Both the position numbers and the translations under genes were made by a program. Below, piece after piece: positions 34,217 through 42,881 of a stretch of 64,000 nucleotides of DNA (positions within the stretch are counted from its first letter, which is position 1; each line of letters opens with the position of its first letter). Under the pieces are notes generated by a model that had not been told where the DNA came from, did no database searches, and worked only from the letters and a program-made list of their open reading frames with translations. Source of the stretch: Micromonospora sp. C31 (GTDB lineage Bacteria > Actinomycetota > Actinomycetes > Mycobacteriales > Micromonosporaceae); assembly GCF_018070575.1 (NCBI RefSeq), contig NZ_JAGPXN010000011.1, positions 1 to 64,000 of the forward strand, read 5' to 3'.

Positions 34217-35161
34217 ATGAGCAACGCAATCGCGAACCTCGTGGCGACACCCACGGCCGGTGCGGTGACACCACAGGCGATCGACGTTTCGGCCGTGCAC
34301 AAGAGATACGGCGACGTGCGGGCCGTCGACGGCATCGACCTGCGGATCGCACCCGGCGAGGTGGTGGCGCTGCTCGGGCCCAACGGCGCGGGCAAGTCCA
34401 CGCTCGTCGACATGATCCTGGGGCTCACCCGCCCCGACCGCGGCGACATCCGCGTCTTCGGACACACCCCCCGCGAGGCCATCACCCGGGGCGTCATCGG
34501 GGCGACGCTCCAGGACGGCGCACTGCTCGACGACGTGTCGATCCGCGAGCTGCTCACGATGGTGGCGTCGCTGCACGCCGCCCCGCTGCCGATCGCCGAG
34601 GTGCTGCGCCGCACCGACCTCACCGACATCGCCGACCGCCGCAGCCGGCTCTCCGGCGGTCAGCGCCAGCGGCTGCGGCTGGCGATGACCCTCGTGTCCG
34701 ACCCGAAGCTGCTGGTGCTGGACGAGCCGACGGTGGCGATGGACGTCGAGTCGCGCCGCGTGTTCTGGGCCGCCATGCGGGAGTTCACCGACTCCGGGCG
34801 CACCGTGGTGTTCGCCTCCCACTATCTGGAGGAGGCCGAGGAGTTCGCCGACCGGGTGGTGCTCGTGCGGGCCGGGAAGGTCATCGCCGACGGCACGGTC
34901 ACCGAGATCCGTTCCGTGGTGGCGGGCCGCTCGCTGTCGGCCACCGTCCCGGACGCGACGGTGGAGCAGCTCCGCCTGCTGCCCGGCGTGCTCAGCGCCG
35001 AGGCCCGCGGCCAGCGCTTCGAACTCGTCTGCTCCGACTCCGACGCCGCCGCCCGGGAGCTGTTCGCACGCCATCCCCGGGCGTACGACGTCGAGATCGG
35101 CGCCCTCGGCCTGGAACAGGCGTTCCTGGCTCTCACCTCCACGAAGGGCGGAGCCGCCTGA
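34217..35161 (+). CDS. ABC exporter ATPase (DrrA-like), cluster transporter
   Basis: ATPase of 314 aa: Walker A LLGPNGAGKSTLVDMI, signature LSGGQRQRLRLAMTL, Walker B LLVLDEPTVAMDVESRR, switch His in VFASHYLEEAEE, and a DrrA-like C-terminal domain. ATG at 34217 with ggggaatca upstream. It overlaps the permease gene by one base (TGATG). First gene of the plus-strand biosynthetic run, so probably export of, or self-resistance to, the cluster product. Confidence 0.92.
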   Translation: MSNAIANLVATPTAGAVTPQAIDVSAVHKRYGDVRAVDGIDLRIAPGEVVALLGPNGAGKSTLVDMILGLTRPDRGDIRVFGHTPREAITRGVIGATLQDGALLDDVSIRELLTMVASLHAAPLPIAEVLRRTDLTDIADRRSRLSGGQRQRLRLAMTLVSDPKLLVLDEPTVAMDVESRRVFWAAMREFTDSGRTVVFASHYLEEAEEFADRVVLVRAGKVIADGTVTEIRSVVAGRSLSATVPDATVEQLRLLPGVLSAEARGQRFELVCSDSDAAARELFARHPRAYDVEIGALGLEQAFLALTSTKGGAA

Positions 35162-35898
35162 TGAGTACGGGCTTCCTCAAGATCGAAGTGAAGCGGGTGA
35201 TCCGCGCCCGCAAGTTCTGGATCGTCGCGTTCCTGTTCCCGACGTTGCTCTACCTCATGCAGGCCAACCTGTTCCGCGGTGAGGTCGTCGAGCGCACCGG
35301 CATCAACTTCAGCGAGCACCTGCTGGGCGGTCTCGCCGCCTTCGGCGCGCTCTTCGTGGCGTTGAACGTCGGCACCCGGGTGGCGATCGAACGGTCGACG
35401 GGGTGGCAGCGCCAGTTGCGCATCACCCCGCTGTCGCCGACGTCGTACCTGACCGCGAAGCTGGCCGCGGCGATGGTGGTGGCGCTACCGGCGATCACGG
35501 CGGTGGCGCTCACCGGCGCGCTGTTGCAGGGCGTCCGGCTGCCGCTGGGCGGCTGGCTCCAGCTGGTGCTGGGGGTCTGGGTCGGCACGCTGCCGTTCGC
35601 GCTGCTGGGCGTCTTCATCGGCCAGGTCGCCACGGCCGAGAGCGTGCAGGTCCTCACCTCCGTCTCGCACATGCTGCTCGGGGTGCTCGGCGGCGCGCTG
35701 TTTCCGTCGGTCGCGTTCCCCGATTGGCTCCAGGCGGTGTCCGCCGTCATGCCGAGCCACTGGCTGGCCGAGGTCGGCCACAGCCCGTTCGAGGCCGACT
35801 CCCGCCTCGGGCTCGCGGCCCTGGTGCTCACAGGCTGGACCATCGTGCTCGGCGCCGCCGTGACCCTGCGGTACGTGCGTGACAGCGCCCGCGTCTGA
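35161..35898 (+). CDS. ABC-2 type permease (DrrB-like), cluster transporter
   Basis: Membrane subunit of 245 aa with six helices: FWIVAFLFPTLLYLMQANL, GLAAFGALFVALNVGTRVAI, AAAMVVALPAITAVALTGAL, LVLGVWVGTLPFALLGVFIG, VSHMLLGVLGGALFPSVAFP, LAALVLTGWTIVLGAAVTL. It carries the family phrase GWQRQLRITPLSPTSYLTAK. Translation is coupled to the ATPase gene. The biosynthetic genes follow after 70 nt on the same strand. Confidence 0.92.
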   Translation: MSTGFLKIEVKRVIRARKFWIVAFLFPTLLYLMQANLFRGEVVERTGINFSEHLLGGLAAFGALFVALNVGTRVAIERSTGWQRQLRITPLSPTSYLTAKLAAAMVVALPAITAVALTGALLQGVRLPLGGWLQLVLGVWVGTLPFALLGVFIGQVATAESVQVLTSVSHMLLGVLGGALFPSVAFPDWLQAVSAVMPSHWLAEVGHSPFEADSRLGLAALVLTGWTIVLGAAVTLRYVRDSARV

Positions 35899-35968
35899 GC
35901 CGGGAGCCGACGGGCCTCCCACACCCCGCACGACGACCGTACGCACCGCTACGACGAGGGATCGCATC

Positions 35969-36790
35969 GTGAAGAAGAACTCCTGGCAGATACTGCGCAA
36001 GGGCGGTCAGGGCGGCCTGACGCTCACCGTCGACTTCACCAGCACCGGCCGCACCCAGGCGTGTTTCCGCGACCTGGTCCCCCTGTTGAGCGCACCCGGC
36101 GAGATCTGGGAGACCGTGGCACCCGCCTCCGGCGCCGAGGACACCATGTCCGGCACCGACTACGTCGAGCGGTGGGCGAAGGGTGTACGCCGGCGGGAGC
36201 GCACCGTCGACACCGTGATCGGCTACTGCGTGGGCGCGGTCTTCGCCGCCGCCCTCGCGTCCCGGCTGGCCGAGACGCAGGACGAGGCACCCCGACTGGT
36301 CCTGCTGGATCCCGAACTGCCGAACATCGTCGGGCTCTACCGGGACTTCCACGCCGCCGCGGACGCGCTGCGCACCATCCTCTCCCCGGCGGAGATCGCC
36401 GCGTTCCACGCCGACGGCCAGGCGGTGCAGGAGAGGTACGGGCTGGACGACCTGACCCTCATCGGTCCCGCGCTCGCCGGGATCTTCCGCGACGCCATCG
36501 ACGTGGCCGGCCGCAGGCTCGGGCTGGACGACGACGTCCGGGCCGAACTGGGCGGCAGTTTCGCCTCGTTCGTCGGGTACCTGCGGGCGGCGACCGAGAT
36601 CGACCCCACCCCGTGGTGGGAGACGGCGACCGCGATCACCTCCACCCACTCCACGCAGCGGGGACAGCTCTTCGGGCGCACCATCGCGCTCGACGTCGAC
36701 CACGACCAGATGCTGCGCCACCCCGACGTGGCCGGGACCGTCTCCGGCCTGATGACCGGCGCCGACGCCGGTCTGCGGATGGCGGGGTAG
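35969..36790 (+). CDS. Alpha/beta hydrolase with Cys nucleophile; candidate aminoacyl shuttle or type II thioesterase
   Basis: Protein of 273 aa with a thioesterase-like alpha/beta fold. The nucleophile elbow reads VIGYCVGAVFAAALAS: Cys87 replaces the usual Ser in GxSxG. The C-terminal catalytic His is probably His245 in LDVDHDQMLRHPDVAG. Known Cys-nucleophile members of NRPS systems (SyrC, CmaE) do not hydrolyse but shuttle aminoacyl groups between carrier domains. That fits the context: an A-T protein 4 nt downstream and a C-A-T protein with a dead A domain after it. A TEII editing role remains possible. GTG at 35969 follows gaggg at 8 nt. Confidence 0.75.
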   Translation: MKKNSWQILRKGGQGGLTLTVDFTSTGRTQACFRDLVPLLSAPGEIWETVAPASGAEDTMSGTDYVERWAKGVRRRERTVDTVIGYCVGAVFAAALASRLAETQDEAPRLVLLDPELPNIVGLYRDFHAAADALRTILSPAEIAAFHADGQAVQERYGLDDLTLIGPALAGIFRDAIDVAGRRLGLDDDVRAELGGSFASFVGYLRAATEIDPTPWWETATAITSTHSTQRGQLFGRTIALDVDHDQMLRHPDVAGTVSGLMTGADAGLRMAG

Positions 36791-36794
36791 CGCG

Positions 36795-38585
36795 GTGGCA
36801 CCGGGCCCGGCGGGCGGCGAGCCCGCGCTCTTCACCGACCTGTTCGCGCGGCAGGTGCGGCGCACCCCGGACGCCACCGCAGTCGTGTGGGGCGAGCACC
36901 GCAGGACGTACGCCCAACTGGACGCCGAGGCGAACCGGCTCGCGCACCGGCTGGTGTCGCTCGGCGCGGGCCCGGACCGGCTCGTCGCGATCGGCATCCG
37001 CTCCGCGCACCTGGTGGTGGCCGCGCTGGCCACCCTCAAGGCCGGGGCGGCCTACCTGCCGCTGGACCTGAGCTACCCGCCGCAGCGGCTGGAGCACATG
37101 CTCACCGACGCGCGGCCCATGCTGCTGCTGACCACCGGCGACGACCAGCACGCGCTGCCGGCGTCCGACCTGCCACGGGTCCTCCTCGACGACCCGGACG
37201 CGTACGCCGGCCAGCCGGACACCGACGTCACCGACGCCGACCGGCTCACCCCGCTGCGGCCCGCCAACACCGCGTACGTCATCTACACCTCCGGCTCCAC
37301 CGGCAGCCCCAAGGGCGTGGTGATCGAGCACCGTCAGCTCGGCACGTACCTGCGCCACGTCGTGGCGGCCTACCCGGGCGTACGCGGGCGGGCGCTGCTG
37401 CACTCCTCGTTCGCGTTCGACCTGACGGTCACCGCGTTCTACGCGCCGCTCATGACGGGCGGCTGTGTGCACGTCGGCGCCCTGGAGGAGATGGGCACGC
37501 CCGCCGCCGGGCCCTCCGGGCAGCAGCGGCCCACGTTCGTCAAGGTGACGCCCTCGCACCTCCCGCTGCTCACCGCGCTGCCCGCCGAGGCGTCCCCGAC
37601 CGGGGAGCTGATGGCCGGCGGCGAGCTGCTGCTCGGCGAGACCGTCGACGCCTGGCGCCGCCGGCACCCCGGCGCAAGGGTCGTCAACGAGTACGGTCCG
37701 ACGGAGACGACCGTCGGGTGCAGCACCGTGGTCATCGAGCCCGACCAGCCGGTCCCGCCGGGGCCGCTGCCCATCGGCCAGCCCATGCCCGACGTGCGCT
37801 TCCACGTGCTGGACGAGGAGCTGCGCCCGGTCGCGCCCGGCGAGATCGGCGAGCTGCACATCGCGGGGGCCCAGCTGGCCCGGGGCTACCTGGGCAGGCC
37901 GGCGCTGACCGCCGAGCGTTTCCTGCCGGACCCGTTCGGCCCGCCCGGCTCCCGCATGTACCGCTCCGGCGACCGGATCCGGCCCACCGAGGACGGCGAG
38001 TACGAGTTCTGCGGGCGGGTCGACAACCAGGCGAAGATCCGCGGCTACCGCATCGAGCTCGGGGAGATCGAGGCGGCGCTGCTGCGCCGTCCGGAGCTTC
38101 GGCACGCGGCGGCGGTGATCCGTACGGAGACCCCGGAGGTCAAGCAGCTCGTCGCGTACGTCGTGCCCGAGGGGGACGCGAGGGTCGACCCCCAGCAGCT
38201 GCGCAAGGACCTCGCCGAGATTCTGCCGGACTACATGGTGCCGAGCGCCGTGGTGAGCCTCCCGGCGCTGCCGCTGACCGTGAACCGCAAGCTCGACACG
38301 GCGGCCCTGCCGGCGCCGGAGGCCACCGCCGCCCCGGGCGGGCGGGCGCCGGCCGACGAGTTGCAGGCGCTGCTGTGCGAACTCTTCGCCACCTACACGG
38401 CCGTCTCCTCGATCGGCGTCGACGACGACTTCTTCGTCCGGGGCGGCACCAGCCTCGGCGCCGCCCAACTGGTCAACGAGGCACGCCGACGCGGACTCAC
38501 CCTGTCGCTGCGCGACGTGCTGGAAAACCGGACCGTGGCGCGACTCGCCGAGGTCTGCGCCGACACCGACCGAGGGGACGACTGA
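36795..38585 (+). CDS. NRPS A-T didomain, predicted Asn-activating
   Basis: Stand-alone adenylation-thiolation protein of 596 aa. Core motifs are intact: A3 YTSGSTGSPKG (164-174), A5 NEYGPTETT, A7 YRSGD, A8 KIRGYRIELGEIE, A10 Lys499 in TVNRKLD. Pocket residues read by alignment to PheA are D209, L210, T213, K250, M273, G275, E299, V307, G308, K499, i.e. DLTKMGEVGK, one change from the known Asn code DLTKLGEVGK. The T domain carries Ser553 in VRGGTSLGAAQ (His of GGHS changed to Thr). There is no C domain. It follows the Cys hydrolase by 4 nt and precedes the C-A-T gene by 2 nt. Confidence 0.9.
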   Translation: MAPGPAGGEPALFTDLFARQVRRTPDATAVVWGEHRRTYAQLDAEANRLAHRLVSLGAGPDRLVAIGIRSAHLVVAALATLKAGAAYLPLDLSYPPQRLEHMLTDARPMLLLTTGDDQHALPASDLPRVLLDDPDAYAGQPDTDVTDADRLTPLRPANTAYVIYTSGSTGSPKGVVIEHRQLGTYLRHVVAAYPGVRGRALLHSSFAFDLTVTAFYAPLMTGGCVHVGALEEMGTPAAGPSGQQRPTFVKVTPSHLPLLTALPAEASPTGELMAGGELLLGETVDAWRRRHPGARVVNEYGPTETTVGCSTVVIEPDQPVPPGPLPIGQPMPDVRFHVLDEELRPVAPGEIGELHIAGAQLARGYLGRPALTAERFLPDPFGPPGSRMYRSGDRIRPTEDGEYEFCGRVDNQAKIRGYRIELGEIEAALLRRPELRHAAAVIRTETPEVKQLVAYVVPEGDARVDPQQLRKDLAEILPDYMVPSAVVSLPALPLTVNRKLDTAALPAPEATAAPGGRAPADELQALLCELFATYTAVSSIGVDDDFFVRGGTSLGAAQLVNEARRRGLTLSLRDVLENRTVARLAEVCADTDRGDD

Positions 38586-38587
38586 GC

Positions 38588-41500
38588 ATGAGCAACGCGG
38601 CCAGCAGGAAGGAAGCAGCCATGTGGCTGCTCGAGCGGCTGGTGCCGGACACCGGGGTCAACAACGTGGCGGTCGCCTTCGAGGTGGCCGGCCGGATCGA
38701 CCGCGAGCTGTTCACCGCGGCGCTGCGGGCGGTCCTGGCCCGCCACGAGGTGTTGCGCACCGTGTTCCGCTCCGACGACGCGACGCTGACCCGGGAGGTG
38801 CTCGGCCCCGACCAGGTCGACGTGCCCGTGCGGGACGTCCCGGCCGGCGACGCCGGACGGGACGCCGACCTGACCGCGTTCGCCGCCGAGCCCTTCCCGA
38901 TCGACGGCCGTCCCCTCGTGCGGGCGGGCATCCGCGCGGGGGCGGACGGCGACGTGTGCTGCGTCGTCGTGCACCACCTCAACTTCGACGCCATGTCGAC
39001 CACGATCCTGCTCCGGGAGCTGCTCGCCGCCTACGAGACCCTCGCGGCGGGACGCCGGCCCGACGACGCCCCGGTGGCCGCGCTCGCGGAGCGCGCGCCG
39101 AACGAGCGCAGCGTCGCGTACTGGCGGAAGAACCTCGACGGGCTGCGGGCCGCCGAGGCGGGTCTGTGGTGTTCCCGCCCGCCCGTCGGGGCGCCGTCCC
39201 TGCGCGCCCGGACCGTCCACCACGAACTCTCCGCGCCGGCCCGCGCCGTGGTACGCCGCTTCCAGCGCGAACTGCGCGCCTCGGAGGCGGTGGTGCTGCT
39301 CGCGGCGTACTCGGTGCTGCTCGCCCAGCACGGCGCGGGTGCCGACGTGGTCATCGGCACCCCGGTCAACGTGCGGGACCAGCGCAGCATGAACGCCATC
39401 GGCTACCACGCGAACCTGGTGCCGCTGCGGGTCCGGCTCGACGCCGGCGCCGACTTCCGCGCCGTCGTGAAGCAGACGCGCAGCACCTTCCTGGAGGCGA
39501 TCAGCCACGCCGACGTACCGCTGGAACACGTGTCCCCCGCCGTGCTCGGCGACGCGCCGTCGTCGTGGCGCAGCTCGTTCTTCCGGCACCTGTTCAACTA
39601 CGTGCCCGGCACCGCGGACACCTCGGCCGCGCTGACCGGGACCCCGGTGCGCCACGTCATGGTGGAGAACGGCTACAGCCGCTTCGACCTGGAATTCTTC
39701 ATCATGCCGGGCGAGGACTCGACCACCATTCGCGCGGCGTTCTGCGTCGACGCCTTCGACGCGGCGGACGTCGTGCTGCTGCTGCAACGCTACGACGCGC
39801 TGCTCGTGCAGCTGGGCGAGGAGGTGGACCGGCCGGTGGCCGAGCTGTCCCGCCGGGGCCCGAACGACCTCGCCCTGCCGGCGTCGCCGTCGGCGCCGGC
39901 CGCCACCGCGTCCGTGCTCGATGCGGTGCACGCGACGGTGGCCGCGAGCCCGGATCTCGTCGCCGTGCAGGACGGCGCGCACGCCGTGTCGTACGGCCGG
40001 CTGTGGTCGGCGGCGCTCGCCACCCGGGACCTGGTCGCGGCCTCCGGCGGCGGCACGGTCGCCGTGCTGGCGCCGCGCGGCGCGCAGTTGGCCGCCGCGT
40101 GGCTCGGCGTGTGGCTGGCGGGCGCGCGCTGCGTCCTGCTCGACCCGACCCAGCCGGTCCCCGACCTGGCCGCCCGGCTGGCCGACTCGGGTGCCGCCCC
40201 GGTGCTGGCGGGCGACGGCCTCCCCGTGCCCGGCGCGGTGCCCATCCCCGCCGTCGTGGACGGCACCGACGCGATCCGTACCGACGCGCCCGCCGGCGGT
40301 GACCTCGACGCGGTGGCCTACCTGGAGTACCACCTCGACACGCCCGCGCCGCTCGCGGTGACGATCACCCACCGGGCCCTGGCCGGTGCGGTCGCGCGGC
40401 TCGTCGACCGGCTCGCCGCCTCGCCGGCCGTCACGGTGTGGCTGAGCAGCGCCGCCACGGACGCGGCACTGACGGAGCTGCTGGTCGCGCTGACCACCGG
40501 CGGCCGGGTCGTCGTCGCGCCCGACGGGGCGCGTACCGACGGCCACGCGCTCGGCGAGCTGGTGCAGCGGCACGCCGTGGACGCGGTGCAGGCGCCGCCG
40601 ACGGTGTGGCGCCAGGTGGTCGAGCACGCGGGCGACCGGCTCGCGGGCCGCGCCCTCCTGGTGGCGCACGAACCGCTCCCCCGCCCGCTGGCCGCGCAGC
40701 TGCGCGCCACCGGCGGCACGCCGCACCACGGCTACACCACGCCCGGCGTCGCCGGCTACGCCGCGCTCGACGGCGGCCGGGACGAGCCCGGCGTCCGCCC
40801 GGCGACCGCGGTGTTCGTCACCGAGCCCGGCACCGGGCACGAGCTGGGCATCGGCGTACGCGGTGAGCTGTGCGTCGCGGGCGACAGCCTGGCCTCCGGC
40901 TACCACGGCCGGCCGGAGCTGACCGCCGCGCGCTTCGGCGAGCACCCGACGTACGGGCGGTTCCACCGCACCGGAGACCTCGCGCGCCTGCTGCCCGACG
41001 GCCGGATCGACGTGGTCGGCCCGCTGTCGGCCCAGGTACGGGTCGGCGGTCAGCTGATCCACCTCGCCGACATCGAGTCCGTCCTCGCCGCCCACCCGGA
41101 CGTGGAGGCGGTCGCCGCCGTCGGCTCCGCCGGCGACACGCAGGACGTCACGGTCGTCGCCTTCGTCGAGTCCCGCAAGCCCGACGCCGCGGAGCGGCTG
41201 CGCGAGCACGCCCGCGCCGCGCTGCCGCTCACGCCCGAGCTGGTCGTGCTGAACCAGCTTCCGGTCACCGTGGCCGGCACCGTGGACCGCGTGGCCCTGG
41301 TGGCGCTCGCCGCCGCGAGGGCGTCCGCCGACGCCGACCCGCCGGACGAGACGACCGTCGCCCTCGTCGGGATCTTCACCGAGATGCTCGACCGGCCGGG
41401 CCTGCACGCGGACTCGAACTTCTTCGCCAGCGGTGGCCACTCGCTGCTGGGCGCCCAGCTCGTGCAGCGGGTGCGGACCGACCTGTCGATGCCGGTCCAG

Positions 41501-41590
41501 CTCGCCGACCTGTTCTCCAACCCGACGCCCCGGCAGCTCGCGGAGCACCTGCAGAACGCGTTCTGGGACGACGACGAGGACGACGACTGA
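38588..41590 (+). CDS. NRPS C-A(degenerate)-T module
   Basis: Protein of 1000 aa. The condensation domain (about 1-425) has the catalytic HHxxxD motif as H129-H130-LNF-D134, followed by AMS rather than GWS. The A-like region (about 430-900) has lost its core: the A3 glycine loop is replaced near 579 by LEYHLDTPAPLAVTI; A5 is HGYTTPGVAGY; the A10 Lys is missing (TVAGTVDRVAL, near 893). A7 (RFHRTGDLARLLPDG) persists. The T domain is intact with Ser952 in FFASGGHSLLGAQ. It therefore cannot load itself and must receive an aminoacyl group in trans, presumably from the A-T protein upstream. The acidic tail DDDEDDD is unusual. Confidence 0.9.
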   Translation: MSNAASRKEAAMWLLERLVPDTGVNNVAVAFEVAGRIDRELFTAALRAVLARHEVLRTVFRSDDATLTREVLGPDQVDVPVRDVPAGDAGRDADLTAFAAEPFPIDGRPLVRAGIRAGADGDVCCVVVHHLNFDAMSTTILLRELLAAYETLAAGRRPDDAPVAALAERAPNERSVAYWRKNLDGLRAAEAGLWCSRPPVGAPSLRARTVHHELSAPARAVVRRFQRELRASEAVVLLAAYSVLLAQHGAGADVVIGTPVNVRDQRSMNAIGYHANLVPLRVRLDAGADFRAVVKQTRSTFLEAISHADVPLEHVSPAVLGDAPSSWRSSFFRHLFNYVPGTADTSAALTGTPVRHVMVENGYSRFDLEFFIMPGEDSTTIRAAFCVDAFDAADVVLLLQRYDALLVQLGEEVDRPVAELSRRGPNDLALPASPSAPAATASVLDAVHATVAASPDLVAVQDGAHAVSYGRLWSAALATRDLVAASGGGTVAVLAPRGAQLAAAWLGVWLAGARCVLLDPTQPVPDLAARLADSGAAPVLAGDGLPVPGAVPIPAVVDGTDAIRTDAPAGGDLDAVAYLEYHLDTPAPLAVTITHRALAGAVARLVDRLAASPAVTVWLSSAATDAALTELLVALTTGGRVVVAPDGARTDGHALGELVQRHAVDAVQAPPTVWRQVVEHAGDRLAGRALLVAHEPLPRPLAAQLRATGGTPHHGYTTPGVAGYAALDGGRDEPGVRPATAVFVTEPGTGHELGIGVRGELCVAGDSLASGYHGRPELTAARFGEHPTYGRFHRTGDLARLLPDGRIDVVGPLSAQVRVGGQLIHLADIESVLAAHPDVEAVAAVGSAGDTQDVTVVAFVESRKPDAAERLREHARAALPLTPELVVLNQLPVTVAGTVDRVALVALAAARASADADPPDETTVALVGIFTEMLDRPGLHADSNFFASGGHSLLGAQLVQRVRTDLSMPVQLADLFSNPTPRQLAEHLQNAFWDDDEDDD

Positions 41591-41641
41591 CCGATCGCTC
41601 AACCCCCACACCGTCTCGAACCTCAGCAGAGGAGGCTCGGC

Positions 41642-42637
41642 GTGACCGTCGACGTCCAGCCCACCCGCGGCACCGACCGCATGATCACACTGACCAGAGA
41701 GGAGAACATCGAGGTCGACACGATCGCCCGCTACCTGGCGGGCCGGCCGCCGCGCCTGGTCGACGCGACCGCCTGGCTCGCGTCGGCCCGCGAACTCTCC
41801 AGCAACCTGCCCGTACGACTGCGCCAGATGGTGCGGCGCTTCGCCTGGAATCCCGGGCTCGACGCCGTGCTGCTCGTACGGAACCTGCCCGTGGACATCG
41901 ACGAGTTGCCCGCGACGCCCACCGTGCCCGGCTCGGTGCAGCGGGAGTCCACGGTGCCCGCCGCCGCCCAGGTGCTGCTCGGGCTGCAACTCGGCGAACT
42001 CATCGCCTTCAAGGAGGAGAAGAGCGGCGCGCTCGTACAGGACGTCGTGCCGGTGCCGGGCATGGAGAAGTTCCAGGGCAACGCGGGCTCGGTGACGCTG
42101 TCCATGCACGTGGAGAACGCCTTCCACCTGCACCGCCCGGACTACGTCGGCCTGCACTGCCTGCGCAACGACCACGACAACGTCGCCGGGTTGCAGGTGA
42201 CGTCCATCCGCAACGCGCTGCCCCTGCTCTCCGCGCAGGTCCGGCAGGTGCTGCACGAGCCGCGGTTCGTCACCGAGCCGCCGGCGTCGTTCGGCGAACT
42301 GCGCAGCGCGCCGGAGCCGCACGGCATCCTCGTCGGCAGCCTCGACGACCCGGACGTGCGGGTCGACTTCGAGAGCTCGTTCCCCCTCGACCCCGAGGCC
42401 ACGCAGGCCCTGTCGATGCTCGGCGAGGCGCTGCGCACCGTCCGTCGCACCTTCATCCTGGAGCCCGGCGACCTGGCATTCGTCGACAACCGCCTGGCCC
42501 TGCACGGCCGCACCGAGTTCACCCCCCGCTACGACGGCCGGGACCGCTGGCTCCAGCGGATCTTCGTGCACCGCGACTTCCGGCGCTCGCGCGCCATGCG
42601 GCCGGCCGACGGGAACGTGCTCAGCAGCACCAACTGA
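41642..42637 (+). CDS. Fe(II)/2-oxoglutarate amino-acid beta-hydroxylase, AsnO/VioC-like
   Basis: Non-haem iron oxygenase of 331 aa (clavaminate synthase-like). Iron ligands: His156 and Glu158 in MHVENAFHLHRPDY (the HxE variant typical of AsnO/VioC), and distal His288 in LALHGRTEFTPRYDG; the 2-oxoglutarate Arg lies in DRWLQRIFVHRD. AsnO of CDA biosynthesis hydroxylates free L-Asn at C3, and the neighbouring A domain reads as Asn, so 3-hydroxy-Asn is the likely product. Whether it acts on free Asn before activation or on a carrier-bound residue is open. GTG start at 41642 with aggagg 6 nt upstream; same operon as the NRPS genes. Confidence 0.9.
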   Translation: MTVDVQPTRGTDRMITLTREENIEVDTIARYLAGRPPRLVDATAWLASARELSSNLPVRLRQMVRRFAWNPGLDAVLLVRNLPVDIDELPATPTVPGSVQRESTVPAAAQVLLGLQLGELIAFKEEKSGALVQDVVPVPGMEKFQGNAGSVTLSMHVENAFHLHRPDYVGLHCLRNDHDNVAGLQVTSIRNALPLLSAQVRQVLHEPRFVTEPPASFGELRSAPEPHGILVGSLDDPDVRVDFESSFPLDPEATQALSMLGEALRTVRRTFILEPGDLAFVDNRLALHGRTEFTPRYDGRDRWLQRIFVHRDFRRSRAMRPADGNVLSSTN

Positions 42638-42881
42638 TCGGCCGGGCCCTGGGACGAGGGGCGGACAGCCGTCGGGGCGGGTCGTCTCCGCCATTCCGCC
42701 GCACCCGAAATCGAGATCCCCGTACTCGTGAACTGAGGCGTCACCGCACCAACGGCCGCCGATTCCGCAATTACCCGAGGGTGGATGGACTGCGGGCACC
42801 ATGGGCGCGCGGGCGGTCCGTGTCGCCCGGTGCACCGGATGCCGACAGCGATTCCTTACCAGCGATCACAGCGAGGACGAC

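Noticed and set aside
38588..41590. Frameshift or sequencing error as the cause of the lost A-domain motifs in the C-A-T protein
   Set aside because: The frame is open throughout, codon third positions stay GC-rich, A7 and the T domain are in frame, and losses are spread over A3, A5, A8 and A10. This looks like true decay.
36795..42637. Assignment of the cluster to rakicidin biosynthesis on the strength of hydroxy-Asn
   Set aside because: Rakicidin needs intact Asn, Gly/sarcosine and Ser activation and a multimodular NRPS. Here only one intact A domain is visible and no methyltransferase domain; the resemblance is one building block.
38393..42835. Very long minus-strand frame opposite the C-A-T, hydroxylase and neighbouring genes
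   Set aside because: Same artefact: the translation is a Gly/Arg/Val-rich shadow without recognisable motifs, and the opposite strand has full NRPS and oxygenase signatures.
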